Part shown: one piece after another, positions 11,312-24,922 of the stretch
How the letters are laid out: the number at the start of each line of letters is the position of its first letter
Numbering within the stretch: position 1 is the first letter of the stretch
Assembly: GCF_022539665.2 (NCBI RefSeq)
Contig: NC_081336.1
Location: forward strand, 8,284,778-8,348,777
DNA length: 64,000 nucleotides
From: Daphnia carinata
Taxonomy: Eukaryota > Arthropoda > Branchiopoda > Diplostraca > Daphniidae
Direction: 5' to 3'
Translations under genes and position numbers: made by a program
Notes under the pieces: generated by a model
Told to the model about the DNA's origin: nothing
What the model saw: the letters and a program-made list of their open reading frames with translations, nothing else
Databases searched by the model: none

Positions 11312-11971
11312 TTAATCAGATATATCAAGGTTAGTATGTTCCCCAAAAAGCTCATCAAGCCTTTTGCAAGTTTCTTTAGCTTGAGCTTTATATTGCTCCA
11401 CTTGATGGTTTGATACTTTTTCCTAAAGCAAAAAAAAGCATTAAGTACCTCCAGAATTTCTAATGACATGAACAGTGCTCACAATAAAGTTTGTTAAGCT
11501 TTTTTGGCATAATTCCATCACTTCTCTGACTGTGCAGTTATCTTGAACCTTCCCCAAGGTGACATAGGGACACTGTGGGCAGAGCCTTTTATGTTCATCC
11601 CTGGACAAAAATGTAAGTTTATTAACAGACAAATATAATTTGCTTCCTTTAATACTTTGGGATATCATCGGGCTCCCAGCCTTCAAAGTCTTTCAGGCAA
11701 ACAAAGCACCTTACTAAATCTGGCTGATCGTCAGATCCACACCAAAAGAAGCCAGCTGTGGCCATCTGTTCAACCAAGGGCACTAAATATATAAATTGTA
11801 TTCCAGTTTATTTAGTTTTGTATTTACCTTTTCAGGTGTGCAGTTGCAATCTTTTAGGAAAGGCCATTGCCCATGTTTAAGAAAGGTTTGTAAACGATTT
11901 TCTTCATATACCATTTCCGCTAATACATTGACATTAATGTCTCCTAATTTTAATGTTAATTCAGTAGTCAT
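11312..11971 (-). CDS. BIRC5: Survivin / deterin, baculoviral IAP repeat protein
   Basis: A single-BIR protein of 160 residues (human survivin has 142) and the chromosomal-passenger subunit that places Aurora B at centromeres. Exons: 11828-11971, 11656-11765, 11483-11600, 11312-11422; all junctions keep frame and have GT-AG ends. The BIR domain spans roughly residues 26-95 and has the full zinc signature C-x2-C-x16-H-x6-C (CFVC ... GWEPDD ... EHKRLCPQC). The C-terminal exon is a charged helix rich in K, E and Q (HQVEQYKAQAKETCKRLDEL), as expected for the survivin helix that packs with borealin and INCENP. There is no RING or CARD, which excludes the apoptosis-blocking IAPs. The ATG at 11969-11971 is followed at once by the conserved N-terminus. 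Confidence 0.93.
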
Positions 11972-12711
11972 TTAGCTTTAGAATGTTGTTAATATTCTTG
12001 AAAACTATTCAGTCTTCTTCTGCAACTTTCCCAACTGTTTTCTTTCACAATTCAAACGAAGTCATGCAGCCAATCACATCAGAAGAATTTTGGCTATTGC
12101 TCCATCAACTGAGGTGCCACCAACTGTATGACAAATCATTGCGTGTACCTCTGTAAAACTCCGTAAATGAATCGAAAACTTACCGAAGAAGTTAAGAAAC
12201 ATTAAAAATCATATATTAAAATTTTTGTAGTGAAGCTAGTTTACTTTACTTTACACTAATCGTTTCATATAATCGATCACCTTTTGTTTTTCAGCTTAAG
12301 TAAATGCAAATCACAGATGGCACAACTAATTTCCGTTTTAAATAGTTTGAACAATAGATGTCGCTTCTAACAAAAAAGCAGGCGAGCGCGAAATCAGCCA
12401 AAAATACCATCAACTTCGAAAAAAGGAAGTAGCAATCGGGATATACTCCGACTGTAAACCATATGCTGAAACCAAACAGAATGTAAAGTTGAAAAAACTG
12501 ACTGAGAAATTTCGTCCACGTTTGGTTTGCACTAGTTTTTGGAATCCCGAAGTATTGTAGAGTTATAGACAACAGGGAATAAAGCTTTCAATAGTTCAAG
12601 GGAACCTATGGTCTAACCAGGCAGGTTAATCATCTGATTCCCATCTTCAGCTAAACCTGATTCAGAAGTCATGCTTTATTTTGGAAATAAAAAATAAGGT
12701 ATATTTTTAAC
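11972..12711. promoter_or_regulatory. Divergent promoter region between BIRC5 and RAD54B
   Basis: The two genes diverge from this 740-bp spacer, so it must hold both promoters. Both act in dividing cells, so shared control is plausible but is inference. A 93-codon minus-strand frame (12291-12572) starts with TTG and has no recognisable family; I do not call it. Confidence 0.4.
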
Positions 12712-15700
12712 ATGAGAAGATCACAGGCTCCTTCACAACTTGGTGCTAGACCAGCAGCAAAGCGATGCAGGATAAGTATGCAAATTTTACAAATATAATC
12801 TTAACATACTTTGGTAACTCTTTCTTAATCCTTGCTCTCAACGTAGATGATGTCCCAGGAGCTTCACTTAATGTTACCAAGTCTGGAAATATTGAATTGG
12901 AAAAAGTAGACTGTACAACAAGATCTTCACAGAGTGTTTTGGAACTTCTGGAAAATAATAATAAAAATGTTGACAAAAGTATGTCAAACAGCAGCTATCA
13001 AAAGAACAATAGCCAATCGATGTTTATTGAACTCAGCGCAGATAAGCCAGCATCTGTGGAGTCAGTAAAGTATGTGATTCTAAACTAACTAATTCAGAGC
13101 AGGTCAGCATTTTTATCATTCTGTTCTCATCAACCAGACAGTACAGTGTGTTTTGGTGCCAAGCTTCAACAAAGAAAAATAAGAATTGGGAAGAAGAAGC
13201 TGTTTTGGTTGTTAAGGACAGATTAGTGATTCTGAAGGTGCATAGATAATCACGTTACCATTAATCATCTGGGGACGTAATTTGAATTCTATGATGATAA
13301 AAATTTGTTTTTCGTTAAGAACATGGATGGAAAAGAAATTGGCAAAGCAGCAGGATACAAACTTACGCAGCTTCAAAACCTTGAATATGGAACTATTCTT
13401 AAAGTTGGCGGCCGTGAAGTTCTGGTAAGCACTTTCACTAGTTAAATCAAAATTTCTCGCTCATTTTGTTGTCTGTGTAGATTCAAGATCAAATTTTAGA
13501 ATCTTTGATTTTATCTGAGACGAATGTTGGTAAAAATTGCACCGTAATCAGCCCAAAAATAGATGTAAAGTCGTCCAGTACCTCAAATTATCCCCCATTC
13601 AAAAAAGCTCGGATACAGAAGTACACAATTACTTTTAACACTTTTGTTCTAATAAGGAAAAATTTGTGAAATTTAACTCATCAAATATTAATTAGAAGTC
13701 AGGGTGTACCTCTGGAATTAGAACGCCCACCGAAACTGAGAAGTTCACAAGATGTTCTGGATCTTTTAGATAATAATCAGCAGAATGCTAATACCAGTTT
13801 GTCACGCAAATGTAGTCCTGCAGAAAATTCTTCGTATCCAATCCAATGTGCAATTGAGCCACCACCACTGGAAGCTTTAAAGTATTCTCAATCAATATTT
13901 GACTTGAATTTTAAAAGACTACTTGTATTTTTAATCAAATTTGTTTATTTATTTTTATTTTGTTTTATTTTGTGTTATTTTATTTATTTTTTTGCAGGCA
14001 GTATAACATATTTTGGTGTAAAGCTTCAGCTAAAAAACATAAGAATTGGGAAGAAGAAGGTATTTTAATTGTGAGAGGCAGAGGAGTAATTCTTAAGGTA
14101 TTCGAATTTCATGTTGGTCGATTATTCTGGTTAATACCATCGCATTTACCATTCAGAGCATGGAAGGCAAAGAAATAAGTCAAGCAACAGGATTCAAATG
14201 TGCCCAGCTACAAGAACTCGAACACGGGAGCATATTAAAAGTTGGCGGCCGCGAAGTTTTTGTAAGTTTTCTTTGTAATTTAAAAATCTCCTTATTAACC
14301 TTTCTTATTTTTATGTTTACTTATTATTTTTTGAAGATCCAAAATCAAATTATTGACTCCGCGAAGATCAGTGAAAATTATTCTAGTCAAATGTCATGTG
14401 GAACCCAGTTACAATCTGATGGGGTACCGTCGTTAGCAAATTCTCGTCCTCAAAACAAAGAATTTGTATCACCTTTCCTTAAAACCGGAAACAAAGCCCC
14501 CAAGTTCAATTCTACATCAAACGAAATCAAACCCAGATATAACCCTTCCCACCCTTCAGCCCTGATAATGCCGAGACCTCCCGCCGATATCCAGGTTCGT
14601 TTCCGAATGAAAGTCTTCCGTTTTCTCGAATTTCTCATTTTTAACTTCTTCTTAGTGGAAAGAATCGCAGCGAGGTACGGTCATCGTCGACGTCGTTGTG
14701 GATCCTTTGTTAAGCAAGAGTCTGCGCCCGCATCAGCGTGATGGTGTAGTTTTCTTGTACGAATGCGTAATGGGTTTTAAAACACCTAACATGTATGGAG
14801 CAATTTTAGCTGATGAAATGGGACTGGGGAAAACATTGCAGTGCATCACACTCATATGGTAATACCATCTTATATTACTTTTGCCTATTACCTGCTCAAA
14901 TTAATGAATATTTATGTCAATAGGATTCTACTTCAGCAAGGCCCTTACAATGGACGTCCAACCATTCAGCGTGTTTTAATCGTTACGCCGTCAAGCCTAG
15001 TAAAGAACTGGGAAAAGGAATTTCGTCGTTGGTTAGGCAGAGAAAGGATAAACGTTTTTACTGCCGATCAGGTATTCGATTGCATTTGTTGAACTATGGA
15101 ATTTCACCAATATGTTTCATTGCAGCAAACTCGGCCAATAGAATTTTTAAAACGGCCGCTTTGTCCAGTCATGGTGGTCTCGTACGAAATGCTAGTCCGC
15201 TGCTTTGATGAAATACAGCAAGTTAATTTTGATCTTGTAGTCTGCGATGAAGGACATAGACTGAAAAATGCGGGCAACAAAACGTCGTCAGTAAGTTGAA
15301 TTCCAATTACCATTTTTGGTTTTATGCAATTAACTTTATTCCTTATCTTAGTTGTTGTCGCAACTAGACACGAACAGGAAAGTCCTATTGACTGGAACTC
15401 CTGTCCAGAATGATTTGAAAGAGTTTTTCACTCTAGCCGATTTTGTCAATCCTGGCATTTTAGGAAGCCTGTCTGGTACTAAGTTTGAGAGAACTAAGCA
15501 TATCGACTACATTTCCGAATTATTTTTGTTATCTATTTTGTTTCAGCATTCCGACGAATCTATGAAGAACCAATCGTTGCTCTTCAGCAACCTGAATGCG
15601 ACGAAGATACAAGAGAAATAGGTGAAAGCTGTGCATCTGAGCTAGCTCACTTAACATCGCAGTTCGTTCTACGTCGCACACAGGATGTCATGAACGCTCA

Positions 15701-17318
15701 CCTTCCGCCGAAAGTCGAGAGTGTCATCTTTTGTAAACCAACATATATTCAAGTAACGGATTTTACTGAAGTGGTTTATTTGAATCGTTTATTTTACACT
15801 CAAGATTTCATGTTTTGTCCAATTTTAGATTGAGTTGTATCGCTCTTTGCTAGATTCGTCAGCTGTTCGATCGATTCTGTCTTCAACACACTGCGGGAAT
15901 GATCAGTTGTCCTTTATACTGGCGTTACGTAAACTTTGCAATCACCCTACATTGTTCACTATAACAACTAAACAATCAGAGGTATGCCCAAGTTTACTTA
16001 TTGCCAGTTATGCAAAATTAAAGTTAATGCTTGTAACAGGTGTCAAAGAAAGAGGATGAGGAGTCGGACAATGAAGATTTTGAGTGCTCTAACTTATTGC
16101 AGGCTAATTGCAAAGAGAAAAATCTACAAATACAATCCCGTGAGGCATCAGGAAAATTTATAGTTACCTATGCCATAGTAGATTCAGTGATGAAAAATAC
16201 CAAAGAAAAAATAATTTTGGTGTCCTACTCAACAAAGGTATCCCTCCCAATTTGCAAGTAGACAATATCTTCCATCCTTGCCATTTTACTGATTGCAGAT
16301 GCTAGACCTATTTGGCGAGGCTTGCACTGAGCGAAGTTATAGCTTTCTCAGATTGGACGGCAGCACGCCAACCAGTTCACGAATGGGACTAGTTGATCGA
16401 TTTAATGACCCTCATGGAACTGAACGTAATTCGGCTTGCCTTACAAGTGATATACATTTTTGTTTCATTTTGTTCGTTTTCTAGGTATATTTTTGTTGAG
16501 CTCAAAGGCTGGTGGTGTTGGCTTGAATTTGATCGGAGCTTCTCGGCTAATTCTTTATGATATCGATTGGAATCCGGCCAATGATATGCAAGCAATGGCT
16601 CGAGTTTGGCGAGAAGGGCAGAAGAGAAAAGTAAAAATTTATAGGTATAATAACCACTATGACTAGTTGCAAATGTAATTGTAAATTTTTATTATTATTA
16701 TTTTTTTTTCATTGCAATTTCATTCGTTTTAGATTGCTCACAACAGGCACAATTGAGGAGAAAATCTTTCAACGTCAAATTCTCAAGCAAGGATTAAGCG
16801 GTACCATTGTTGATACTCGTGACTCCACGCAAGGCCATTTCACGAAAGAAGAACTTAAGGTTTGAGCCGACTACGTATGATCGTAACACATATTCGTGAT
16901 TATATCATTGATGGACAATCATATTTAGGATCTGTTCACGCTTCGGGAAGATACTAATTGTGACACCCATGATCTGATCGATTGCCATTGCACACAGGAA
17001 GGACCGAATCAAACATCCCCTGGTTTAGACGACTATGACATTGACGATGAAAGGGAATGCCAGCTCGGTGCTCGATCAAGCAAAAGAAATGAACTGCATA
17101 AAACCGTCGACCAGCTTATGGATTGGGAGCATTTTGGGGTACCTTTCTCTTCAGGAAGTTTTGAGGTATAATTTAAAAACAATTGTGTAACAGATGCCTC
17201 CGTTTTTGTCTATTGAAATTTACCATTGAAAAAAATTTCGCAGGACGTCTGTTTGGAATCGGCGCTTGAAGATGTTTCGTTTGTTTTCCGTTGCGCTTCT
17301 GGAAATAGTATGGATTAA
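12712..17318 (+). CDS. RAD54B: DNA repair and recombination protein RAD54B (SNF2-family translocase)
   Basis: A Swi2/Snf2 ATPase that works with RAD51 in homologous recombination. 21 exons: 12712-12775, 12847-13069, 13138-13237, 13320-13424, 13481-13620, 13696-13881, 13998-14097, 14157-14261, 14337-14594, 14656-14858, 14924-15071, 15126-15290, 15352-15475, 15547-15752, 15829-15981, 16040-16237, 16299-16425, 16485-16644, 16733-16859, 16929-17165, 17244-17318. The frame closes at 1067 residues; human RAD54B has 910. The N-terminus [10 protein letters not shown] matches the family. The helicase core shows Walker A DEMGLGKT, motif Ia [21 protein letters not shown] (motif II), LTGTPVQND (III), [13 protein letters not shown] (V) and RVWREGQ (VI). 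The extra length comes mainly from a second copy of the N-terminal beta-rich module. Confidence 0.95.
12847..13620 (+). repeat. RAD54B: RAD54B N-terminal module, copy 1 (exons 2-5)
   Basis: Four exons encoding [13 protein letters not shown] ... [20 protein letters not shown] ... [20 protein letters not shown] ... KVGGREVL, then IQDQILESL. The next four exons repeat this order, with the same exon lengths for the middle two (100 and 105 nt) and the same intron phases. Confidence 0.9.
13696..14594 (+). repeat. RAD54B: RAD54B N-terminal module, copy 2 (exons 6-9)
   Basis: Repeats the module: [13 protein letters not shown] ... [20 protein letters not shown] ... [20 protein letters not shown] ... 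KVGGREVF, then IQNQIIDSA. It is in frame with copy 1 across an AAA junction codon, so one protein can carry both. The matching phases would also allow skipping of one copy. Confidence 0.9.
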
Positions 17319-17594
17319 CTTATGATACGCTATCCCCTGAACGTTAATATAAAATTTAATTTTGCTTTGTGTGATATAGAGTTGCAATATATGATATGAA
17401 ATTGCTTATAGTTTGGTCTGGCGGCCGGGCGGAAGCGTCGAATTTCATCTGTTACTGTGGCAGGGGGCCCATATGGCGTTGCCAGTAGCAACCCACGTAA
17501 TTGTTACAACAACAAATAAGTGCGCCGACATTCGAAGGTTTCTAGACAGCACTTTAATGTTAACAGTTCATCATATTTTATTGTTTAATGCATA
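17319..17594. promoter_or_regulatory. Short spacer between RAD54B and AHI1
   Basis: 276 bp between the RAD54B stop and the AHI1 start, both on plus. It should hold the RAD54B 3' end and the AHI1 promoter. A GC-rich stretch (GGCGGCCGGGCGG) sits at about 17421-17433. Nothing else is seen. Confidence 0.4.
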
Positions 17595-20166
17595 ATGAAA
17601 TCCGACGATAAATTTAAAAGTTCATCTCCGTCACCTATTTCGGTGTTGGAAAGTACTCGTAAAGACTTCGAAGCCCTGCTTGTAAGTACAAATTCGTCAA
17701 GTGAAGAAGATGAGGTGAAACAAGCCAAACAAAGAAATCAAACTAGACGGCAACGATTCAAGAAACAGGCAAAACACTGCAACAGTGTAAAAGAACATGT
17801 GGAACTACATGAGCTTCCTTCAAGACAACACAAAGCAAAAGAAAGTGCTCAGCAGGGCATTGTGCAAGTCAAATCATCTCACAACAACCCAGCCTTTTGG
17901 TATGAAGATGAACAACAGCATGAAAGGAGCAGTAACTCCAGCTCTTCATCCCCTACAAAATCAGACAATGTAACAGAAGTGAAATGTCATGTTACTTCTC
18001 CGATAATGGTACAGTCATCCAGAAATCCTGGAGAAGTAGCCAAAAATGACAGTCCTATCTCAAATGATGTAAGCAGTGATAATGAAAATAGTGAACAGAT
18101 ATTAAGTGTTGCAACAGCTGCATCTCAGTCAAGAACTTCACTTTTATCATCTTCTTCTGTAAAAAGTTACGCAAAGGGAAAAAGCCAGAAAACTCAACAA
18201 ACACCACAACATCCTATAGGTGAAAGCCCATGTTCATCATTGAATCATCCTGACACAGAAGTGATGAGTGATTGTGAGCCAACAGTTGGGTCTTTGCCAT
18301 CAGTGCACAGTGTATTGAAATTAATTGTTCACCAGTGTGAAAGATTAATTTTAGATCAACCAACAAGCCAACCGTTGGTTGTAGTCCATGCTGTCAGTTG
18401 CAAAACAGGCCGTTACGTCTTAAACAATAAAGTGCCTATTCCTCCCCAGTTTACGGGAGCCTGGATTCATCAAGCATTCAGTTCAAACACGCTTCCTGAG
18501 TGGAATCAAGAAATGACTTTTGAATTAGATGCGGACAAACATTTATCAGAAATGATTTTTTTGTTCGAGTTATTGAATGAACCCAATACGAACGTGAGTT
18601 CGCTACTGGCTTGGGGTTTCTTGCGGCCCATATCTAGGATCGGCGTCAAACATTTGAACAAAAAAATTCAACTGCAGTTGTATAAAGTACCATTCCGTCG
18701 GCTATTTCATCAGCCATCAAGACCGAATATCTCTGACCTATTTAATTGGTTCAGCAGCACGCAAAAAGAGAAATATCCCGCTACATTATACGTCACACTG
18801 GTGTCTTCTAAAACTTCTGATTTTCCAGCTATAAAAGAAGAAAATCGATTCAGTGTAGCGAGCCCACTGCGAGGAGGCCGACTAAGCGGACAGGCATTTA
18901 AGCTACCGACCAGGCGAAGTTTTACATACGAGGCCTCAGCAGGGGCCCTAATGGCTTGCTACAGATCCGATGGATCATTTTTAGCCATCGCTTTGACAAA
19001 CGGAGATATCCTGATCTATCAAAACTCGACGATATCTTTATATCTTAAGGGACACCACGGCAACGTCTACGATTTGCACTGGAATACGAATGATCGTGGA
19101 CAGGGTTGGCGCTTGCTGTCATGCGGTTCTGATTGTACTGCTCGAGTTTGGAACGATACAAATGACGTAGTTCTGCCTCATCCTGCTTATGTGTATTGTG
19201 CCCGCTTCGGAGATTCAGATCGCATTGTCACAGGATGTTTTGATCAGATAATACGATTATGGGAATTAAATTCGTTATCTCCCCAACTGATAGGTACTTA
19301 TATGCAGCATGCAGCACCAATTAACAGCCTCTGCTGGGATTCCGACGGACGACTATTTAGCGCCGACGCAATAGGATCCATTTGTATATGGAATTTTGAT
19401 CATTCTGGTTTACGCTTTGAACGGTATTGCATTTTTAATAATTCTCAAATATAATTGATTACGAACTTCTTTTAATCAACAGGGTTCTCAATGAAAGCAC
19501 TGATGAATATTGCAATCAGACCCCTATAAACTGCCTTAGTTTTCATCCGTCTGGGGGCAGGTTGCTAGTCCATTATAGAGGAAATAAAATATGCCTTCTA
19601 GACCCAAAGGCTGGTCGTCATTTAGTTTCATACACTGGCATTTACAATCCAAGGTATTATGTGGCTAAGTTCACTTGTTATAAATGCAACTAATAGCAAT
19701 TTTCGTCCGCAGACTTAGACTGATAAGCAGCATTAGCCCATGTGGGGGTTTCGTGGTATCCGGTAGCGAGGATGGCTCTGTTCATTGGTTTGACTTGGAG
19801 CGGGGAGATTTGGTAGCCGTAGCTAGTTTGCATACATCTAGAGCTCATCCCATCATGGCTGTCGCATTCCACCCCAGCAATCACATTGTAGCAGTATGTT
19901 CGTTAAGTTCTGATTGTTGTTTTACTCTTTTGGAATTCAACCAAGCTGATAGCGACACACAGGGGTTTTCAATTACCACGTTTCCGCGCACAGTTCAAAG
20001 TGCTGTTTCTCCTATAGGAAATGGTTTTAGAAAAAATAGTCTCATCCGGCGGGAAAATTGTACGCCTACATTGGACAAATTGGGAAGAATTTTCCGAAAA
20101 TTAGATCTAGTCTTGGCTTGGTCTGAATCCCACAAAACATCTTTAGAAAATGAAGATTGTATTTAA
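17595..20166 (+). CDS. AHI1: Jouberin (Abelson helper integration site 1 homologue), WD40 protein
   Basis: A ciliary transition-zone protein needed for ciliogenesis (Joubert syndrome gene in humans). Exons 17595-19423, 19483-19653 and 19713-20166 give 817 residues. The first ~230 residues are polar, Ser/Lys-rich and low-complexity. From about residue 240 the family core begins: VLKLIVHQCERL, LPEWNQEMTFEL, YPATLYVTLVSSK, LSGQAFKLPTRRSF. It leads into WD40 repeats with GHHGNVYDLHWN, SCGSDCTARVWND, VTGCFDQIIRLWEL and VSGSEDGSVHWFDL. The chosen ATG is the first in a long frame that begins just after an upstream stop. Vertebrate AHI1 has a C-terminal SH3 domain; here the frame stops soon after the WD40 domain and no SH3 is found downstream. 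Confidence 0.93.
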
Positions 20167-20471
20167 CGAATGATTCAGCGGTACACTACGTGTCTAAAGG
20201 ACTTAAATCGTGGAAATGTCTTACGTTTGAATATCCTGTTACAGTAAGTTTTAATATTGGATGAGGAACGTGAAAACCACCACCAGCCATGTTTTGAAGG
20301 GATTTTTTTGTCCTTCAAAAATTGCAAGTCATTGTTAAGTGTGGAAAATTTTTAATAAAAACTTTTATTACGCAAATTGTTATGTTGTTATTTTCTTAAT
20401 AGGTATGGCAATCCGTTTTACCCAAAAAAAAAAAAAGAAAACACATTTTTTTCTTTTTTTTCTCCCCGTAG

Positions 20472-21563
20472 CCATCTACCGGTGAGACTCGTTATTACAG
20501 GCATGTAGGCAATTTGAGTCCATTGGATCCCAATGGCAGTGAGTTGAGTAGGGTGGCTGGAGAAAAAAAGTTTAAAAATGGATAAGATAATAAAAGATAA
20601 GAATGTTAAGTATAAAGATTATCATATTGGTTTTCAATTATTAATTATTGTTTATTAGATCAAATTATGAACCTGCAGGCTCAATTATTGCAGCAGCACA
20701 GAATATTAGATAACAACAAAACAAAGGATGGTAATACGTATTGATTGTATTTGTATTTTTTAGCTCAAATTTTGAGTCTACATTCTCAGTTACTGGAAAA
20801 AAAAACTAGAACGGGACACTTTCCAAACAAAGAAGGAGGTTTTTCCAAACTCATCCCTAACTGAACGTGAGGATGAGTTGGCATTAGGTGAACACAGTCA
20901 GGTACCTAAACTTTCCAAATAAGAATTCAAAATAAGTATAGAATTTTAACAAAAAATTATTTACTGTTTAGTGATTCAGTCCACTACCTGACAGTGTGTT
21001 AAATTTAAACTATGTTAGTGCTGCACTAAAATAATCGTTAGTAATAAGTCCATGCAGCGAAGGAACTGAACAATTGTGGGACCATATTTGGGCTGAAAGT
21101 GGGTGTGGTACGGAAACCCAGAAATGGCACAAGTTCAACATAAAACATGGATTAGGTACTTTTCGGTTTTTTGTCTATCGAAAAAGTATTTTTAATGCTA
21201 TTATTTTGCATTCAGAGAATTTTAGCAGGGGATCAAGTCAAGTCTGGAAGTGTTACAGGATGGAAGAGTGAGCCTACAGTTGAAAAAACACTGAAAGTGC
21301 ATTACCATCAAGGTATGAGGTAAAGTAATAGAGTATGCAAATAGTCTAATGAGAAGTGCCATCTTGTGTTAATGAATCTGTTACAACAGCAATCCTTTAT
21401 AGTTCTGTCACAGCTAGAAGCCTCAAATAATTCTGCTTCTCTGGCTAAAGAACAACTTGTCCTTTACATTCAGAGTGTTGGTGAAACTGGGTACTTAAAT
21501 GGCCCTAAAGATGTTTTACTTTGCTGCCATTGCAGAGATGAACATCATACATGGACTCTTTAG
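20472..21563 (+). pseudogene. Unidentified multi-exon gene or gene remnant
   Basis: At least six segments look like exons. 20472-20538 (PSTGETRYYRHVGNLSPLD) splices in phase into 20659-20730 (QIMNLQAQLLQQHRIL), then 20764-20901 (AQILSLHSQLLEK, coiled-coil-like). 21058-21155 (TEQLWDHIWAESGCGTETQK) joins 21226-21312 (AGDQVKSGSVTGWKSEPTVE), and 21390-21563 encodes LYIQSVGETGYLNGP and CCHCRDEHHTW. In the third segment the frame breaks at a run of nine A near 20804; with eight A it would continue as LERDTFQTKKEVFPN. Two later junctions do not keep frame with the splice sites I can see. No family is recognised. It may be a decaying gene, or a live gene with a sequencing error in the A run. Confidence 0.45.
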
Positions 21564-21924
21564 GTATGAAAGGAATGTTTGTCTATTAGCCGACAGAGAA
21601 GTGAGAGAAGAAAGATCTTGTGAATCTACAAACAACAGCAAAAAAACAGAAGTGGATGAAACATTTAATGAGCTATCTTCCAATTATCGGTGAACAACTG
21701 ATGCAAACAAAGCAGATCATTAAATCAAATTGATATTTTTATTTACAAAACGGCAACGCTGTCGCTGTCTGCGTAATTGGCTGGTGGTACTAATCTATGA
21801 TTGACAAGTCATGATCATTTAAATCTACCTTTTTTTTTATACTGTTCAGGGATCTTATTGAGCTCTGTTATTTCAATTTGACGAAAAAGTATGTTGTGTA
21901 GGATACATAGGATCCTGATGTTGC

Positions 21925-23400
<1,476 letters not shown>

Positions 23401-24318
23401 ACTCACGAATCATGTAAGGTATGAACTATGTATGTGAATTAGGAGTTTTTATGCCTAATTGTGTTTTACTGTCTTATTATAGATGAACAATAACTTTTGA
23501 TCTGAAAAGGTTTCTTGTTTGGGGCAAGGTCCTGAATAAATTATTATGTTTGGATACACTACATGGAAGTTCTACACTTAATTCATATTCCCCAAACGGT
23601 ATTTAAAATTCAAAAATTGAAGTGCATATCTGGGCTCCCTTCCTTTCCGTAGCCCCGTTTCCCCTTGACTCGTAATAAGCCCGTAGGGGGTCATGCCCCT
23701 ACTGTACGGTATATATAAAAACAACATATACCGAGGTTTGGAGGGCTCTGGCCGGAAAGGGGACGTGGGGGTCTGCTTAGTCCGATGATGTGTTCACGGA
23801 GGGCGACGTGGCTACCCACAAATCCGAACTAAAGGTTAATCGCTCCAGTAAAAATGTTCCAAATCTTCGGCTTTTCTTCCGGCTTCTCTTAGCCAATCAC
23901 CGGGTAATCTCCCCGGTGGGTCAACAAGGCAGTGTCTCCCCCTGCCTGGGTTGACGGCAACTTTTGAAAGGGCTACTGTGCCTTTTTAAAGTTGCAAAAA
24001 TAAATCTGCTGTGCAGAGATTCGTCAATAAAAAAAAATTTTTTAACTAATTTTTGCATTAACTGTTTCATTCATTGTCTGCGCACATTATATTCATCAAC
24101 TTTTTCTTTTAATGTTCAATTCATCATTCTTCATTGTTTTTGCCACCTTTGATGGTAAGCATTGTAAGCATTGTTTTCCATTGTTTGGTTTATCATTTAT
24201 TTGTAAGTATTCAATTATTATTTACACTCTTTGGATTCTTCAATTTAGATTCAAGGAATAACGTGTAATACCTGGATATTTTCTGAAGTAATTTTGTATT
24301 TGTATTTTGTTTTACTCG
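23401..24318. other. Intergenic region with a GC-richer insert
   Basis: About 23630-23960 is clearly more GC-rich than its flanks (CCCCGTTTCCCC, GTAGGGGGTCATGCCCCTAC, CCGGGTAATCTCCCCGG). It has several short inverted repeats, including GTAGGGG/CCCCTAC at about 23680. It could be a structured repeat element, but I could not find a second copy in the window. The rest is AT-rich and empty. Confidence 0.4.
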
Positions 24319-24384
24319 TATGGGAACCGATCCCCAGACATTCAGCGTGCAACACCGATGCTCTAACTTTGAGCCACGAGATAC
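24319..24384 (-). repeat. tRNA-like repeat 1
   Basis: On minus it reads GTGGCTCAAAGTTAGAGCATCGG, resembling tRNA box A and D-arm sequence, and GGGGATCGGTTCCCAT, a box B/T-arm-like stem. It is too degenerate for a functional tRNA and is probably a tRNA-derived repeat. Confidence 0.5.
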
Positions 24385-24481
24385 ATCAAAGATTTTTATT
24401 ATCGCATATCATATGTTATCGTCTAGGATGCTTATGCTGTCTTTCACAACTATATGTTTATCTTTCTACAGTTTGCATAAA

Positions 24482-24550
24482 GTCGATAGCTCTGTGGTAG
24501 AGTCTTTAGCTGCGATACATGTTATCCTGGGTTCGAACCTCAGTAGATGT
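24482..24550 (+). repeat. tRNA-like repeat 2
   Basis: GATAGCTCTGTGGTAGAGTC is a good box A/D-arm match and GGGTTCGAACCTC a near-perfect box B. The anticodon region does not fold cleanly. Probably a tRNA-derived repeat with possible Pol III promoter boxes. Confidence 0.55.
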
Positions 24551-24669
24551 ATATAAATGGAGCAGAATAAATATAGAAAAGAATATTGCAGTATTGCATT
24601 TCAGTTTTATTCTAAGTGTAAATGCAAGTCCGCAAGTGGCTAGAAAAAAGCCAACTTGACATCATATGA

Positions 24670-24737
24670 TTCATGGCTCATTGGTAGAGCATCGGCGCGG
24701 TATACCGAATATCCAGGGTTCTATCCCTGTATGTAAG
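24670..24737 (+). repeat. tRNA-like repeat 3
   Basis: ATGGCTCATTGGTAGAGCATCGG followed by CAGGGTTCTATCCCTG, a T-arm stem with a changed loop. It shares GTAGAGCATCGG with the repeat at 53181, which suggests one repeat family. Confidence 0.5.
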
Positions 24738-24922
24738 TAGTCTGTGGTTTAAGTCCCAGTCTAATATACTATGTCTAGTTTATATAGCTAAATAATCAAT
24801 ACAAAAGTAAATAGTGTAAAATCTTTTTTATTGTCCCTCCTTCCACCCACATATCCACCACTTTAACATACGTTTCAAAGTACAATACACAACATACAAT
24901 ACATACACAAATACACTTAAAA

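Noticed and set aside
12291-12572. 93-codon hydrophobic frame on minus
   Set aside because: It begins with TTG, not ATG, has no splice context and lies in a promoter region.
14160-14741. A 193-codon single-exon gene
   Set aside because: It is two RAD54B exons read through the intron between them; splice sites and homology show the real structure.
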